Source: Megalobrama amblycephala (taxonomy: Eukaryota; Chordata; Actinopteri; Cypriniformes; Xenocyprididae). From it: a stretch of DNA of 64,000 nt. The stretch spans positions 7,570,058 through 7,634,057 of the forward strand of contig NC_063062.1 in NCBI RefSeq assembly GCF_018812025.1. The letters run 5' to 3'. A program made the translations under genes and the position numbers. The notes under the pieces are model-generated. The model worked only from the letters and a program-made list of their open reading frames with translations. It was not told the DNA's origin and ran no database searches. Shown in pieces: positions 1-13,600 of this stretch (its first letter is position 1; the number at the start of each line of letters is the position of its first letter).

Positions 1-31
1 CCACCGGGCTGCCGGCTGTCACCTACACGAC
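1..31 (-). CDS. kiaa1549: kiaa1549 visible exon 17 (partial, cut by window edge)
   Basis: An acceptor ctgacag precedes GTCGTG; in the phase required by the previous exon (G plus GT) it reads GRVGDSRQPGG and runs off the left edge. The pyrimidine tract is weak and the stretch is short, so this is supported mainly by phase and position. The family has roughly 100 more residues after this point. Confidence 0.55.
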
Positions 32-1179
32 CTGTCAGACCAATGTGGGATAAATGATGTAGCTGGGCACCTGTGAACAGACATGTATGTTGCATACAGT
101 ATACTTTATATTGCGTCATTTGTCTTTATCCATGCATCCATTGGTCTTTTCTTTTACGTTTTGTGACAAACTCTTTGTTTCTAGTTAAACCTTTAAGCTC
201 ATACCTGTAGTGCCACCTACAGGTCGTGGCCTGGCGGAAGAGGGCAGATCATCTGTGAGTCCACCTCGACCAGTGTAAAGCGACTCCGGTTGTAGCTGTT
301 CAACAGGCAGGGCTTCTCCTGATGGGATGAAGCCAGACCCCAAACCCTGTCTGTAGAGATAGAAAGATGTCAGACCCCAGCTATTAACAAATCACACTGC
401 ACTCTAACAAAAAGTGACTTGATCTTTCCCATTATAATTAAGCGAAGGTTGAAATGTGATTGCTTTGCGCACAGCTCCAGAAGATCACACAAACCTTCTT
501 GCTTGGACTCAATAGAGTCTCTAGAGTCTAGTGGCTGACTGATATATATCGCCATGGCTGATTTATTGGCATTTTTTAAATTATCGGATTATTATTAAAG
601 GCATAGTTCACCCAAAATTTTTAATTCTGTCAATATTTACTCGCCCTCAAGTTGTATACATTTCTTTGTTCTGCTGAACACAAAGATATTTGGAAGAATG
701 ATTGTAACCGAGCAGATTTCTATTACTTTCATAGTATGTTTTTTTTCTACTATGGTAGTCAATGTGGGGCGAGATCTGCTTGGTTACAAACTTTCTTCCA
801 AATATCTTCCTTTGTGTACAGCAGAACAAAGAAATTTATACAGGTGTGGAACAACTTGTGGGTGAGTAAGTGATGACAGAATTCTCATTTTTGGGTGAAC
901 TATCCGTTTTTCTGTTTGGCCAATAAGTATCGGAAGAAAACTTTTGTTTTGACAGCGCCTGGACTTTTATTTTGACAGTGCTGAGAAAAATGTAAAAGTA
1001 GTGCAACCCAGTCTTCATTTGAGAAAATATGATTCCCAGTACACACAGACATACCAGATTACTGAGTGCAATGTTGGTTACAGTGTTTCCCCCCCCCCCT
1101 TTTATTTATGTTTTTAACTATTTTACAATATTTGTAAAAAAAAATAAAATAAAATAAAATAAATATATATAATATATAT

Positions 1180-1231
<52 letters not shown>

Positions 1232-2667
1232 ATAATTACAGAATGATGACGTATAAATGTTTATTTTACAGATTTTTTTTTTTTATCAAGCTCAAATTAT
1301 TTTTTGCATAATATATTTTTCAATTAATTATTTCTAATTTAGTAAATATGCAAAATAAATAGAATTTTTATTGCAACAATTGTGCATGTGTTATTTACTA
1401 TCTTTAAATTAAATAGTGTGATATTACACATAGCCTATCATCTTAATATTGGCCTGCTTTGTGAGAAAACGGCATTGGCCATAAAAAAAAAAAAATACAT
1501 ATCGGTCGAACACTAATATACTCACCTATGTAATAAACCTTGCACACTGGAAGGAGGCAGACCTAATTCAGCATATCTCTGAAAGAAATACACACAAACA
1601 TGCAGTCGTTGAGCTTAAAACAGGTTGATGATTTTTGGCACATCCATTGTACTTACTGATTTAATGCATAAAAGTTTTAATTTAATACATTGCTAAGTCT
1701 GAAACACACATTAATAGCTGTATATTCCACCACAACTGGAGCTTCTCTGTCTATCAACCTAAATAAACCCAGTGACCCAAAAAACAGAAAAGCTTTTAAA
1801 TAGCTGAGCTGGGAATACCATTTTAAGGACAGCACACCATCCCCTGCTCCATCTTGACTCTTAAATAAACCTTTGAGTTATTAGTCAGTTCATATTTTGC
1901 CTCAGTTGGCCTTTGCAATTCCCTCTTTCCCTTCCACGAAAAGACCTCGATCTAACAGAAATACTTCATTCAAGACACAGTGTTGAAAGATAAGGCTTTC
2001 ATTCTGGGTTGTTTATTCCCGATCTGTGAAAAAACCCCAAGTCTATGTTTCTCTGATGTGGGTCCAGTGCATCAAGCTTGCTTTAAATTGCTCTAGTACG
2101 GTTATTACACATCAAAACACATTTATAATGAAATCAACAAATTAACTGATGGAAACAAACCACTGTAACCAGAAATCACAAGTGCACTTAGTCATTGCAC
2201 CTTTGGTCTTATGAAGCAGACACAATAGTTTTAAATGTGTCACAATAAAGAAAAAAAGAAAAAAGGATTAATACATGATTTATACATGCTTAAATGTGGG
2301 CAGTCAAATGTTAATGTGCTCATGGTTGTTTTGCATTTCTAAATGCTCATTTCCTGTATTTTTAGATTATTTTTAGATGACCTTTGCCATCATTCCTATG
2401 GTCATCCTAAAGTCTAATCCTAGCTTAATCGAAGCCCTGTCTGTGAAACCGGGCCATAGTGTTTTATTTTTAATTTAGAAACAAATGCAAGACGAAGACG
2501 AAACTTGTGTCTCTGTTCTGGATGGAAGTTAATGGAGCATGAAGTCTAGCGTGACCGCAGATTCAGACAAGGGGAAATCATATAAGTATTGGAAAGGAAA
2601 CAGTAATACATCAGCTATCATCATCACATGAATGTGGATCATTTATGGGTTTCTCAGACAGGATGTG

Positions 2668-2704
<37 letters not shown>

Positions 2705-4624
2705 AAAATCCCACGTCCAGTTGCTTAGAAAAGTAATAGCACCTCTCCTCAACAAGCTGTACAATTTGAGGTATCATTCATGATTTCATAACAGGACGAT
2801 TTATGAGTCGAGATCTTGGCATTAACAGTTTGTTCAAATATCTAAAGACAAGTATGAACAATCATAATAAATAAGTGCACACTATCTCAGATTCAGAGAC
2901 TTGGAAGCAGTGCAGAAGAGTAAGGCTCCAATAGTGAGAGTTTATCCTCAATCAGTCTGTCAGAAACGTTACTGTTTTACTACAATCAAGAGCTGATCTG
3001 TGATCTGCTGGTTCCAGGTTCATGATCTAGGGCTGAAATCAGAGGCTCTTCCAAGGTCAGTTTGACCCTGACGTCTAAAGTCAAGGATATATTTACGGTT
3101 AACAGATGGGGCGTCCTCAACTGATTACTGCACGGATCTAATCCTCCTCAACCAGTGACTTACAGACTGAAGCAACACAGAGATGTTTGATAAATAAAGC
3201 CTTCAGTCTAGTTATGTTTGTTTATAAAATTAAAATTAAGGTAATAAGGGATTTTTAAAAATAATTTAAAGAAGTGATTTGTAGACTATGAAATATTTCT
3301 GAGAATATCTATTGTTTTTAAAAAAAAATTTTTTAAAGATAATTAATTAATAGATCATTTTTCCACATTTTTCCAGGCCAGAAAATAATTGTTTTAAAAT
3401 TTTGGTGAAGTTTCCATAAGGTTTTCCATTACTGTAGGAACCGTGTTCACCATTAAACCAAATATTTTTAGGACATGGCATGTTGTTTTTTTAAAATAAA
3501 AAATCTCAGAAATATTGATCCATGCTACAACTGCTATTCAATGTTAAAGGTCCCGTTCTTCGTGATCCCATGTTTCAAACTTTAGTTAGTGTGTAATGTT
3601 GTTGTTAGAGTATAAATAAAATCTGTAAAATTTTAAAACTCAAAGTTCAATGCCAAGCGAGATATTTTATTTAACAGAAGTCGCCTACATCGAACGGCCA
3701 GTTTGGACTACATCCCTCTACTTCCTTCTTTAATGACGTCACTAAAACAGTTTTTTGACTAACCTCCGCCCACAGGAATACACAAGAGTTGCGTTTGTAG
3801 AGTGTGTTTGTCGCCATGTCGTCGAAACGCTGTTATTTTCATCCCGCAGTCCAATCACCGGGTCTGATTCCGGCTCAAATTGATAGGGTAAAATTAAAGA
3901 CATGTTTACAATAACACTGAGCGCGTGCATATCCACGTTATGGTAAGAGGCGTGACCTTTCCGGGCAAGATGCGCTAAACTGCTGTCGAATCACAACACA
4001 GGAACCGCTGGCACAATCAGAACTCGTTACGTATTTCTGAAGGAGGGACTTCATAGAACAAGGAAGTCATCAGCCCGTTTTTATGACAGTGGAAACAGCG
4101 GTATACAGATAAGTAAATTATGTGAAAAAATACTGTGTTTTTTTACACGCGAAACATGAACACATGTTATATTGCACACTATAAACACAATCAAAGCTTC
4201 AAAAAACCACGAAAAACAGGACCTTTAATTTACTATGGATTGTTCTTACCCCAGTGTAGGGATTCAGGGGCAGGTATCCTGGGCCCCAGGGTCGCGGACC
4301 ACGGGATGGCGGGCTCAAGGGAGGCGGGGGTCCGGGGTTAAGACCAACCCCAGGCAGAGTGATGCCAGCTGTGCTGCCCTGAGACGAAGGAGACACGAGG
4401 GCGAAGGCGTCATCCAGTAAAGAGTGCATTTGCTGCCGGGCCTCCTCTATAGATGGCTGAGGGGGCAGATATGGGGGTGGTGGAGGAGGATGACCAGGAG
4501 GAGGAGAAATGGGGCCATGGAACACGTCATCCGTCGGAGACGGGGTATGATGCTCAGGCCCCTGGTCTGGGTCCGACTGCAAAATAAAAGCAAATGAAAT
4601 ATGATTAGCATTCAAAGCTGCAAC

Positions 4625-4681
<57 letters not shown>

Positions 4682-7600
4682 TATTTAATGAAAAATACAA
4701 CTATTTTTTATTTTAATATATTTAAAATGTAATTTATTCCTGTGATGGGAAAGCTACATTTTCAGCAGCCATTACTCTAGACTTCAGTGTCACATGATCC
4801 TTCAGAAATCATTCTAATATTCTGATTGGTGCTCAAGAAACATTTCGTCGCTGCCCGATGAAACTCACGTATGTCCAAAACGGTTACTTTCAGGAAGTGA
4901 AAAAAACACCGTATTTCAAAAGCAGTTGAATGTAGCGTTGTCATACTTGGTACGGCATCTTTACATGTAACCATATTCTTGCCAGTGTAATGATATAATC
5001 CACATTTGACCAAAATTGAGTTTAAATGGACATACGTGCATATTTTACAGTAACGGTGGTCGATACGCGTTCTTCCGATCATTAATTAGAATGGCCAAGT
5101 CGCGTTTCATATTGACAGATGAATACGCTCAGTTTATTAAATAGCCTACGTCTTAGTTTATTAAATACGCTTAGTTTATTTAATATTAATTATAAATGTA
5201 TTAAATGTCTCTTGCAAACTATGAAGGGACAATGAATCAATACACTGACATGGTAATGCTAGACAGATACTTTGTTTGCACAGTCCTACCGTAATTTTGT
5301 CACTCCTAGATGTACGTCTGGCTTCAGGGGGGAAACGTTTACCTCGATAAAGGAAAGTCATTGTCTCACCAGGCTATGTTTATTTGGCAATGTAACCTCA
5401 CAGTGTTATTCGGCTATCCAGTGCTGAGCTTCGATGAAACTTCACGAGACCGGCGAGATGCTTCCACAGGGCGGGAGATACGCGGCGTGATTGACAGCTT
5501 TGACACCAAATGGATATACGTGAAAATCAGATGACATGATTTCACAACTTTTCATTGGCCATTTAGATATGTGAAGCATACTGTATACGGAAATGAACCT
5601 GGACATTCAATCCGTCGAAAAATCTCAAAATCGGCAAAATGGACATACGTGTTTTTCATCGGACAGCGACGATTTATTCCTATTTTCAACGTTGAAATCA
5701 GCTGTGCTGCTTAAAATTTCAGTGGAAACCGTGATATAATAACTGTGATACTGTGTATAATGGTCCCAAAACCCATGAAGTTTAAAGCATTCAACCACAA
5801 AAAGACATGAAAGAGAACTCAATTCAGAAGTTGCATGCTGTTTTCTGTGCACACACACAGAGCTGCGCAGACAGCACGCGGATACCTATTTCAGTTCTCT
5901 TTCTCGTCTTGTTGTGCCTGAATGGACACATACGCTGAAAATTAAGTAAAAATGCCTGTCTTTGCGAGTATCCTCGTTGCTTAATTCTTAAGTGAACGTA
6001 AACAATTGAGAAAGAAAACAGATGCGTATCATTATATTGGATCCATGCTTTAGTTCTTAATGTGACAGCAGCCTAATATACCTGCTGCTGCCTGGCATTA
6101 ATGTTAATTAAACAACAAAAGACAAAGAAAAAAAACACTTTCACACTGCAGCTTTAACATAGATTAATTATATTTATTTAATTCATATAGTAAAGACTAT
6201 GCAGTGTTATTTTACCTTCAACAGTTTTTCTACCTGAATACTGTTAGACTTGTCTGAAAAACAAAGCCGTTTATTCTATTGATCTTTGCTCTATTGTATT
6301 CATCAATGCTTGTAATTTGTTTATTATTTTCTATGTGGATGCACTCAAATCACCCCAGTCATTCAAGAATTATTAATCTTTTCCAAATAGAGCTATTCAA
6401 GTCATCTGGTGAAATTGTTTTCATATCGCAGTATATATATCGCAGAAAATTATCATTTTGCAATATCAGTTTTTTACTGTTACTTTTACACTAGATCTTA
6501 TGGAAGTGTATATCTAAACATATAAAGTGTATATTTTAACATTTTAAGTAAGATTTAAGTAAAACTTTAAGTAAGATCATGTTAATCCATCAGAAACTAC
6601 ACTATTGTTCAGAAACGGTAGGAAATTAGCACCTGCTAATTCACTGCATGGAGCTGATTAGAGATGTTTTGAATTACAAATATATTGGGAAAACAGGGAA
6701 AAAAACAGTATGGAGTTGATTACAGAGTCACACGCAGAAGTACAGTGTAGAGAGCGAAAGAAAAAGAACAGATTTCTTCATGACACTGACCACATATGCT
6801 ATGTTATTGACTCCTGGGTATTTCCTGTATGTCCCATCGCTGTCTGTAGTTATGAGTCTATCTCGGTCAGCATCTGTCAGATCACCGTTCATCTGCTGTT
6901 TCCTTCTCTGTTTAGGAGAACGCTTCCCTCGGTTGCTGCAAAACATACACAAACACACACACTTGAGTGAGCATTTGGCCTTTAAATATCAAAGTTACGT
7001 GGAAATGTGGAAAGTGATTTTCTTGTTCTCGAACTGTTCCAATGGAAAAGCACTATGAATCATCACAGTATGATATTGAAGATGTTAACAGATTAGAACA
7101 GGCCTTTATTCTGTGTTCAGGATTAGTCTCATTGTCAGTTGCAGATCTTTTTACCCTTTCTTGGGCTCGGTGTACAGAGAGGGCATGGGAATATCTGGAT
7201 CAAGTATCTTGTCAATCTGCATCTGGGCCTTCTGGTAGATTCGATCCTGCTCTTTGGGGTCGCCAAGACCGTCAATGAGATCGTCCATAGCAGGGAAGTC
7301 GTAATGGCCTTTCCTTTTGGCCCTCAGGCGGATCTTATTGCGATGGTGCTCGATCTCAGACTTGTGCCGTAAAGCTACCTGGATCTGGAGGAGAAAGAAC
7401 AGTAAATGACCTTGGAGTCAATGAGAAGCACATATTGATTATTGGTAATGAGGCTTTGAATCAAATTCATAATCGTAGGGACCTTGAGATTTGAAATGGG
7501 CCCCTAGGGAAAAGCCTTGTGAAATAAATGTCAATAAGATGTATGGGAGGTGAAGGGTACCTCTTTGTTCAGCTTGGTGTTCTCTGCAGCTCTGTCATTG

Positions 7601-10600
7601 GCGGTTGGGCTGGGCAGAGGCAGGGCTGGCATCGGCTGCATGGCGATGAGCTGGATTTTATTAGGGAGGCGTTTAGGGCCATCGGTTGGACGGGACATTC
7701 GGTCCACATGCTCAAAAATGGAAGCTGAAGATAATGGCTCGTCCATGCCATTCATTGGGGGTGGACCTATAAGGACAAATACAAGAGGGTGTCAAACTTC
7801 ACAAGCACAATATATATATATATTCACTACTATTCAAAAGTTTGGGGTCAGTCATTTGTTTTTAAAGAAATTAATACTTTTATTCAGCAAGAATGCATTT
7901 TAATTGATCAAAATTGACAGTAAATACATTTATAATGTTACAAAAGATATTTCAAATAAATGCTGTTCTATTTCAAATGAATACTTTCTATTCATCGCAT
8001 AATCCTGAAAAAAATGTTTCATGGTTTCCACACAAATATTAAGCAGCACAACTGTTTTCAACATTGATAATAATAAGAAATGTTTCTTGAGCACCAAATC
8101 AGCATATTAGAATAATTTCTGAAGGATCATGTGACACTGAAGGATGGAGTAATGATGCTGAAAATCCAGCTTTACCATCACAGGAATAAACTACACTGCA
8201 AAATATATTAAATGGATATATTTTAAATAAATAAATACATATTTTAGATTGTAATGCACTGTTTTACTGTATTTTTAATCAAATAAATGCATATTTGATG
8301 AGCATAAGAGACTTATTTCAAAAACACAAAAAAATCTTAACCCTTGACCTTTGAATAATAGTAAATATCCCAGTTGTTAAAAACGTTTACACTAGGTGCT
8401 AAGCCAACAGTGATATATTATTCTATTAACATGGTTTATAGTTTTCATTTGTTAAAAACTGTGTATAATGGCCCTAAAACTATGAAAACATGAAAATGTA
8501 TTAATTTCATTGCACAGAAAAAAGATAGCAGAAAATAAATGCTGCTTTTATATAATAAAACAATTTAATGTAAAATATTTTGCTTCAAGTGTTTATGCTG
8601 TTGTTCCTTAAAATAAATGCCATTTATACATTTATCATCAATCAATCATCACTGATTAGATTTTTTTTATATAATGCAATGAAATTCATACATGCCACTG
8701 TCGCTGACATGTCCATATACTTTTTTAAGGCCACTGTATATCACACACACACCCGCACACACACACCTTATACAATTCATAAACATATCTAATGCGTTCC
8801 ATATTATCAAAACAAAGTTAGCCTCATATGGGCCGACAATCTGAATCTCCTCTCTTTGAGTATCGTTTCACACCAGATGAGGGCAGTGTTTTCCTGACTC
8901 TAATAAGACTCATTTAGAGCTTTAAGAGCTCAAGGAAGGAGGATGATCCATTTTTTTTTTTTAAATGTAGGATGACATTCACGAAAACTATGAACATAAA
9001 TTAGAAGATCTAACGCTACTATATAAAACAGCACCACTCTTACCAATTCTATTCTTCCCTGTGGGCCAGTAACAGATGGATGAATGGATGGAGGGAGCGT
9101 AAAAGAGAGAGAGAAAATTTAATGATGGCTGAAGTAATGGAGATTTTTTTTTATTGAGATAAAATATAGCATGGGTTGTATGTAAAAGCATGTTTGAGTG
9201 GAATGCTGGGTAAGACAGTTTTTGATCTTGGAAAACACATCACTGGAAAGCAATCATGAGAAGAGGAGGATGAAAGGGATTTTCAAAAGGAAAGGCCGTT
9301 GAAAGGGAATAGCAATAAGACAGAAAGAGAGAATGTGAGGTGCTATGACTGAGTTCCATGTCATTTCTTGGCTAGTCAGACTGTAGCCTATTTAGTCTGG
9401 TAAAGCAGAAATGAGTGTTGAGAGAGGGTTATCGCCACAGGCACTGTTTGACAAGAGAGGAACATACACAGAGAGAGATAAAGGGAGAGAGAGCAAGAAA
9501 GTGGGGAAAAAAAGAAAAAAAAACAAGCAGCCAAGAGTAAGACGAGGGTTAGTCATTCTTCACAAAGGAGGCAGGATGAATGAGTCTGGGCTGACTAGAG
9601 AGGAAATCAAGAGGAAGAGCCACAAATCTTCAGCTGAAAGACTCAGGTTTTATTACTTTCCCCTCTCTGTAAATCTTACGTCACATGTTCTTCTTCCACT
9701 GGCTATTACGGAGGACTAGGACTGCCACTTAATAAAACCAAGGAATCTTTTGCCTTTGCTAGCAGCCAACATGCATCAAAAGGGTGTGTCTTAATATTCA
9801 GTCAAAATTTCATTGGTTGCCCCAAACTGTCCAATTACATGTGAAATTAACATTTTTTTTCTGTTAAATTAACATTTAAAAATGTAAAAATAATTTTAAA
9901 ATTAAATATAAAATAAATATTTAAAACATTATTTTAAATGTAAAATATAAGTAACATTTAAAAAGTATTTAATTTAATATTATTTATATACTATTATAGT
10001 ATTTATTGATATTTTTAATTTAATTTTATTTTTAAATTTTATATTTTCTGTTTTCTTTTAAGTGTAGTTAAAGTTTCAGTAATTTGTTTGTTAGTAAGTT
10101 GATAAATTTTTAAGTTTAATTTTTTCATTTAATATTTATATTGTATTTTGTTTCAGCTTTATTTCAATTAACGAAAACGATATTTAGTTGACAATAACAA
10201 CACTGCTTTATGGTTACATTTAACTATATTTTTAAATATGAATTTAATTTCTTCTCAAAAGTCTTAAGGAGATATTTACGAAGAGGTTTAAATGTTTAGA
10301 AGATATATATATATTTTTTGATCTAATACAATCAATGAACAATTAAAGGTGCTAAAGAGGATGTTTTGTTTTATACATTTTTGCAATATTACTTGAAACT
10401 GTCTTTACTAACTGATAAAAGACTATTTATTAGGTGCACTGAAAGTAATAATATTAATATACATCATCTGTGCACGAGGTAGGGCCTTAAAAACATCAGC
10501 CAATCGTTAACGGATCATCGCGTAAACGATTGGCCCTCTGGTTTGTCAATCACTGCCATGACGTTCCTTGTGTGAGACGTGCGCGGATTGGCCCTCTGGC

Positions 10601-13600
10601 TTGTCAATCACTGCCGTGACGTTCCTTGTGAGAGACAAGCGCGGCTGTGCGCTCCAGTAACTTTTCATACTCCACAGGCGCTGCATACAATGTTTTTGTC
10701 AGGAGACAGGTGTAACAACTGCAGATTATGAGTTACCTGCGGTGAGTCCGACATAATGAATCCACTAACACGACACAGCGAATGCCGGTGGTAAACACTC
10801 GTGTTCAAATACTCGTGCACGCGTTTTGGGAGGCGTTCCTTTGAAATGAGCTGTGAAGGAGGGGGGTTGTTCTTACGCATGCGCTCATTTCAAAAACTCA
10901 GTAACAGTCTTTGGATTCTCAGTCGACGAAAAAATCTCTCTATCACCTTTAACCTAGCACAGCTACATATCTTGAATATTACGATACATGTCAGGATTCA
11001 GTACATTGTCATATTACAATTAGATCACAGTTTTAATGAGAAAAAGAACTGCAATACATCAATATATGATTGTACTGCCAGAGTTAAAATGCACACAAAC
11101 TTACCATTTAATCCATTAACAGCTACTTTACGTGATTGCTTTGGATCGGTGGGCAGACCAGCGGGTCTCATGCCCTCCTCAGGCGATCCTCTCTCGCTGG
11201 GTGGATCACTGCCTATGGAGTCGCCCTCAGATGGAGAAATCCTAAGGAAACATAAAGAAAACCTTTTAAATCTAAACCATGGTATGAAAACACAATGTCT
11301 TTGCCCTGTGTCATACAATTGATGCCACAAAAGTGTTTTGAAGACATTTTAAAAACAATGTGGGAATACAATGAAAGCTAAAATTCAATTAATTACAAAT
11401 TGTATCCCCCACATGAACCTTGGATCTAATTCACAACATCTCCTCAGAACCATGACATTCTCATCTTGACAGACAACAATATTTATCCCTCATCCAGTTT
11501 TGATGAGGCACGTGTCTCCAGGGATAAAGCAAGAGGATGATGACCTAATCCTGTCATGCTTTCAAAGAGCACTTTCAGATCTAATGTGACCAACCAAAAG
11601 ATCATGACTTGGTCATGAATCCATTACATATTCACTACCCTTTTAGTCTAGAACTATTTGGCCTACTAACTGTCTTAATTAATGGGAATGTATCTAGTTA
11701 TTTTAACTTAGACTGTTTAGTATGTGCGCATTTATTAATTTTATTGATCTATATTTAAGTATAGTCCACAAATATGGATTATTCTGTTTCAGCTAATACA
11801 GTAAAGAATATATCAGAATTACATTACTTCTGTTTACTTGGAACATGGTTTCAGACACTGTTTGCAAGACATGAGATCTGTGGTAATTTCACCCCTAAGA
11901 CCCTTCTATTGATTAGAGTGTGAGATGTAATCCTTTTAAAAAGCTTTCTATTGATCAGCAGTCGACTCACTCTTAGCTAGATTCCTGCCTTTAAATAAAT
12001 TATCAAGTTATTTTAATATGAGGATCATGCAGCAAAATGCATAACAGAAACAATTTCTTTATTATTATTATTTTATGTGGATTTTTGGCTGGTTTAAAAA
12101 CTGGGAAACACTTTACAATGAAGTCCCTTACAATAACGTTAGTTAATGTATTATCTAACATGAACTATCAACGCAATGAGTTAATGGTAACACTTTACAA
12201 AAAGGTCTAATTTGTTACCATTAGTTTATGCATTAAAGGGGGTCCTTGATTACGACTTCACTTTTTTTTGACTTTAGTTAGTGTGTAATGTTGCTGTTTG
12301 AGCATAAACAACATCTGCAAAGTTACAGCGCTCAAAGTTCAATGCAAAGGGAGATATTTTCCTTTAGAGAAATCGCCTTTTAAGGACTACAACAAACGGC
12401 TGGTAGGGACTACAACAAGCTTCTTCCCGGGTTGGTGACATTACAAACCCCAAAATTTACATAAACCCCACCCCCGGGAACACACAACAAAGGGGGCGAG
12501 GCCATGTTTGGCTGCTTTAGAGAAGAGGAAGAGTTGTTGTAGTAGAGTGTTGTTGAAATGCCGTCATTTTACGCCGGACTAGGGTTGCCACCCGTCCCGT
12601 GAAATACGGAATCGTCCCGTATTTACAGGCAAAATGACCTGTATTTTACATAGGTCCACGTTATGCAGCATCCCATGCAAATCATTGTGTGAAGACGTGT
12701 CCTATTCTGCCCCTGATTGGGTAATACTCGCTGCCATCGTTGGTTTGATTGGTTTGTTTCAGGTTCACGTGCCGTGAATCACGGCCAATCAGAGTCAGAG
12801 GAGGGCGAGACGTCGCCTCGCCGGTTCTTTTGTCAGAGAATCCATTTGAAACGATGGCAGAGGCAGGTCCAGATTTTTTTTTATCACCTCAATTTTTTTA
12901 ATTGATAATGTTTCATATGCTGCCTATTAAGAAATAATGTTAATAATGTACATTAATCATGTTATGGTATGATTTGTTTATTAAGGTTAAGTTGTACAGT
13001 CAGACACATAAGCATTACTTTAATAAGAGTTAAGAGAGATATATTTAATACATATTTAATCAAAACCTATGTGAATAAAATAAAGTAATACAAAATAAAA
13101 TAAAGTACCTATGTGAATAAAATAAACAACTATTTGTTATGCTAAACCAATTTAAATAATTGCATAATTCAATACTATAGAATTAACAATAGACTAAATA
13201 AAAATGGAATAAATAAATACATAAATATATTTACTTACCAATAATAAAAATGTTGTTAAGTGTTTTACTTAAATAAGAAATGTTTGTAGATATTATGTCA
13301 TTTAGGTGTGGTTTCACTGTTTGGATGGTGTTACTGCAAACAATGGCAAATATTTTAGCCAAAATCTTTGTTCACATCACTCTATAAAATTACTCGAGTT
13401 AATTAGCAATTTCTTATCCTACTCCCCTCTGGGTTACAGCAGCTGAGTTAACGCAGGTGTTGGCCTATGTTTATTATTGTCATAGCTGTGTATTCAATAT
13501 GACCACTTAAGTTGTGATAGTGAGAGACTGATTGCATCTGTTCACACTGATTTCAATAGCAGATATCTTATTATAATGTCCATTGGTATCAATCTTAATA

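Larger units (their letters stand above)
533..1514. mobile_element. Decayed hAT-like element remnant
   Basis: The ends resemble inverted copies of a tagtg(t/g)...ctGATATATCGGCC-type terminus: tagtggctgactgatatatatcg on the left and, reversed, tagtgttcgaccgatatg on the right. No clear target duplication remains. It contains the fold-back MITE at 597-909 and an AT/poly-A region. A similar terminus fragment lies near 24590-24665. The family name is an inference. Confidence 0.4.
347..4249 (-). other. kiaa1549: Intron between visible exons 15 and 16
   Basis: GT/AG-bounded on the minus strand. Holds the hAT remnant and MITE (533-1514), a poly-A run (2672-2702) and the TTAA element 3544-4228. Between 1515 and 3540 I see only AT-rich unique sequence with no exon or RNA gene. 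Confidence 0.85.
4577..6790 (-). other. kiaa1549: Intron between visible exons 14 and 15
   Basis: Contains an (AT)n microsatellite, a dispersed-repeat copy split by a MITE (4846-5671), and from about 5800 to 6790 AT-rich unique sequence in which I see no gene. Confidence 0.85.
7767..11104 (-). other. kiaa1549: Intron between visible exons 11 and 12
   Basis: R1 repeat at 7828-8365, a CA-rich patch near 8741-8766, purine-rich sequence 9240-9620 (gagaga, ggaagag; a plus-strand 102-aa Lys/Arg-rich frame there has no recognisable features), AT-rich 9840-10250, and a TTAA element at 10343-10952. Confidence 0.8.

Noticed and set aside
5310..5534. 74-codon plus-strand frame
   Set aside because: Lies wholly inside the MITE at 4846-5671 and has no family match.
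9411..9719. 102-codon Lys/Arg-rich plus-strand frame
   Set aside because: Purine-rich low-complexity sequence inside a kiaa1549 intron, with no splice or homology support.
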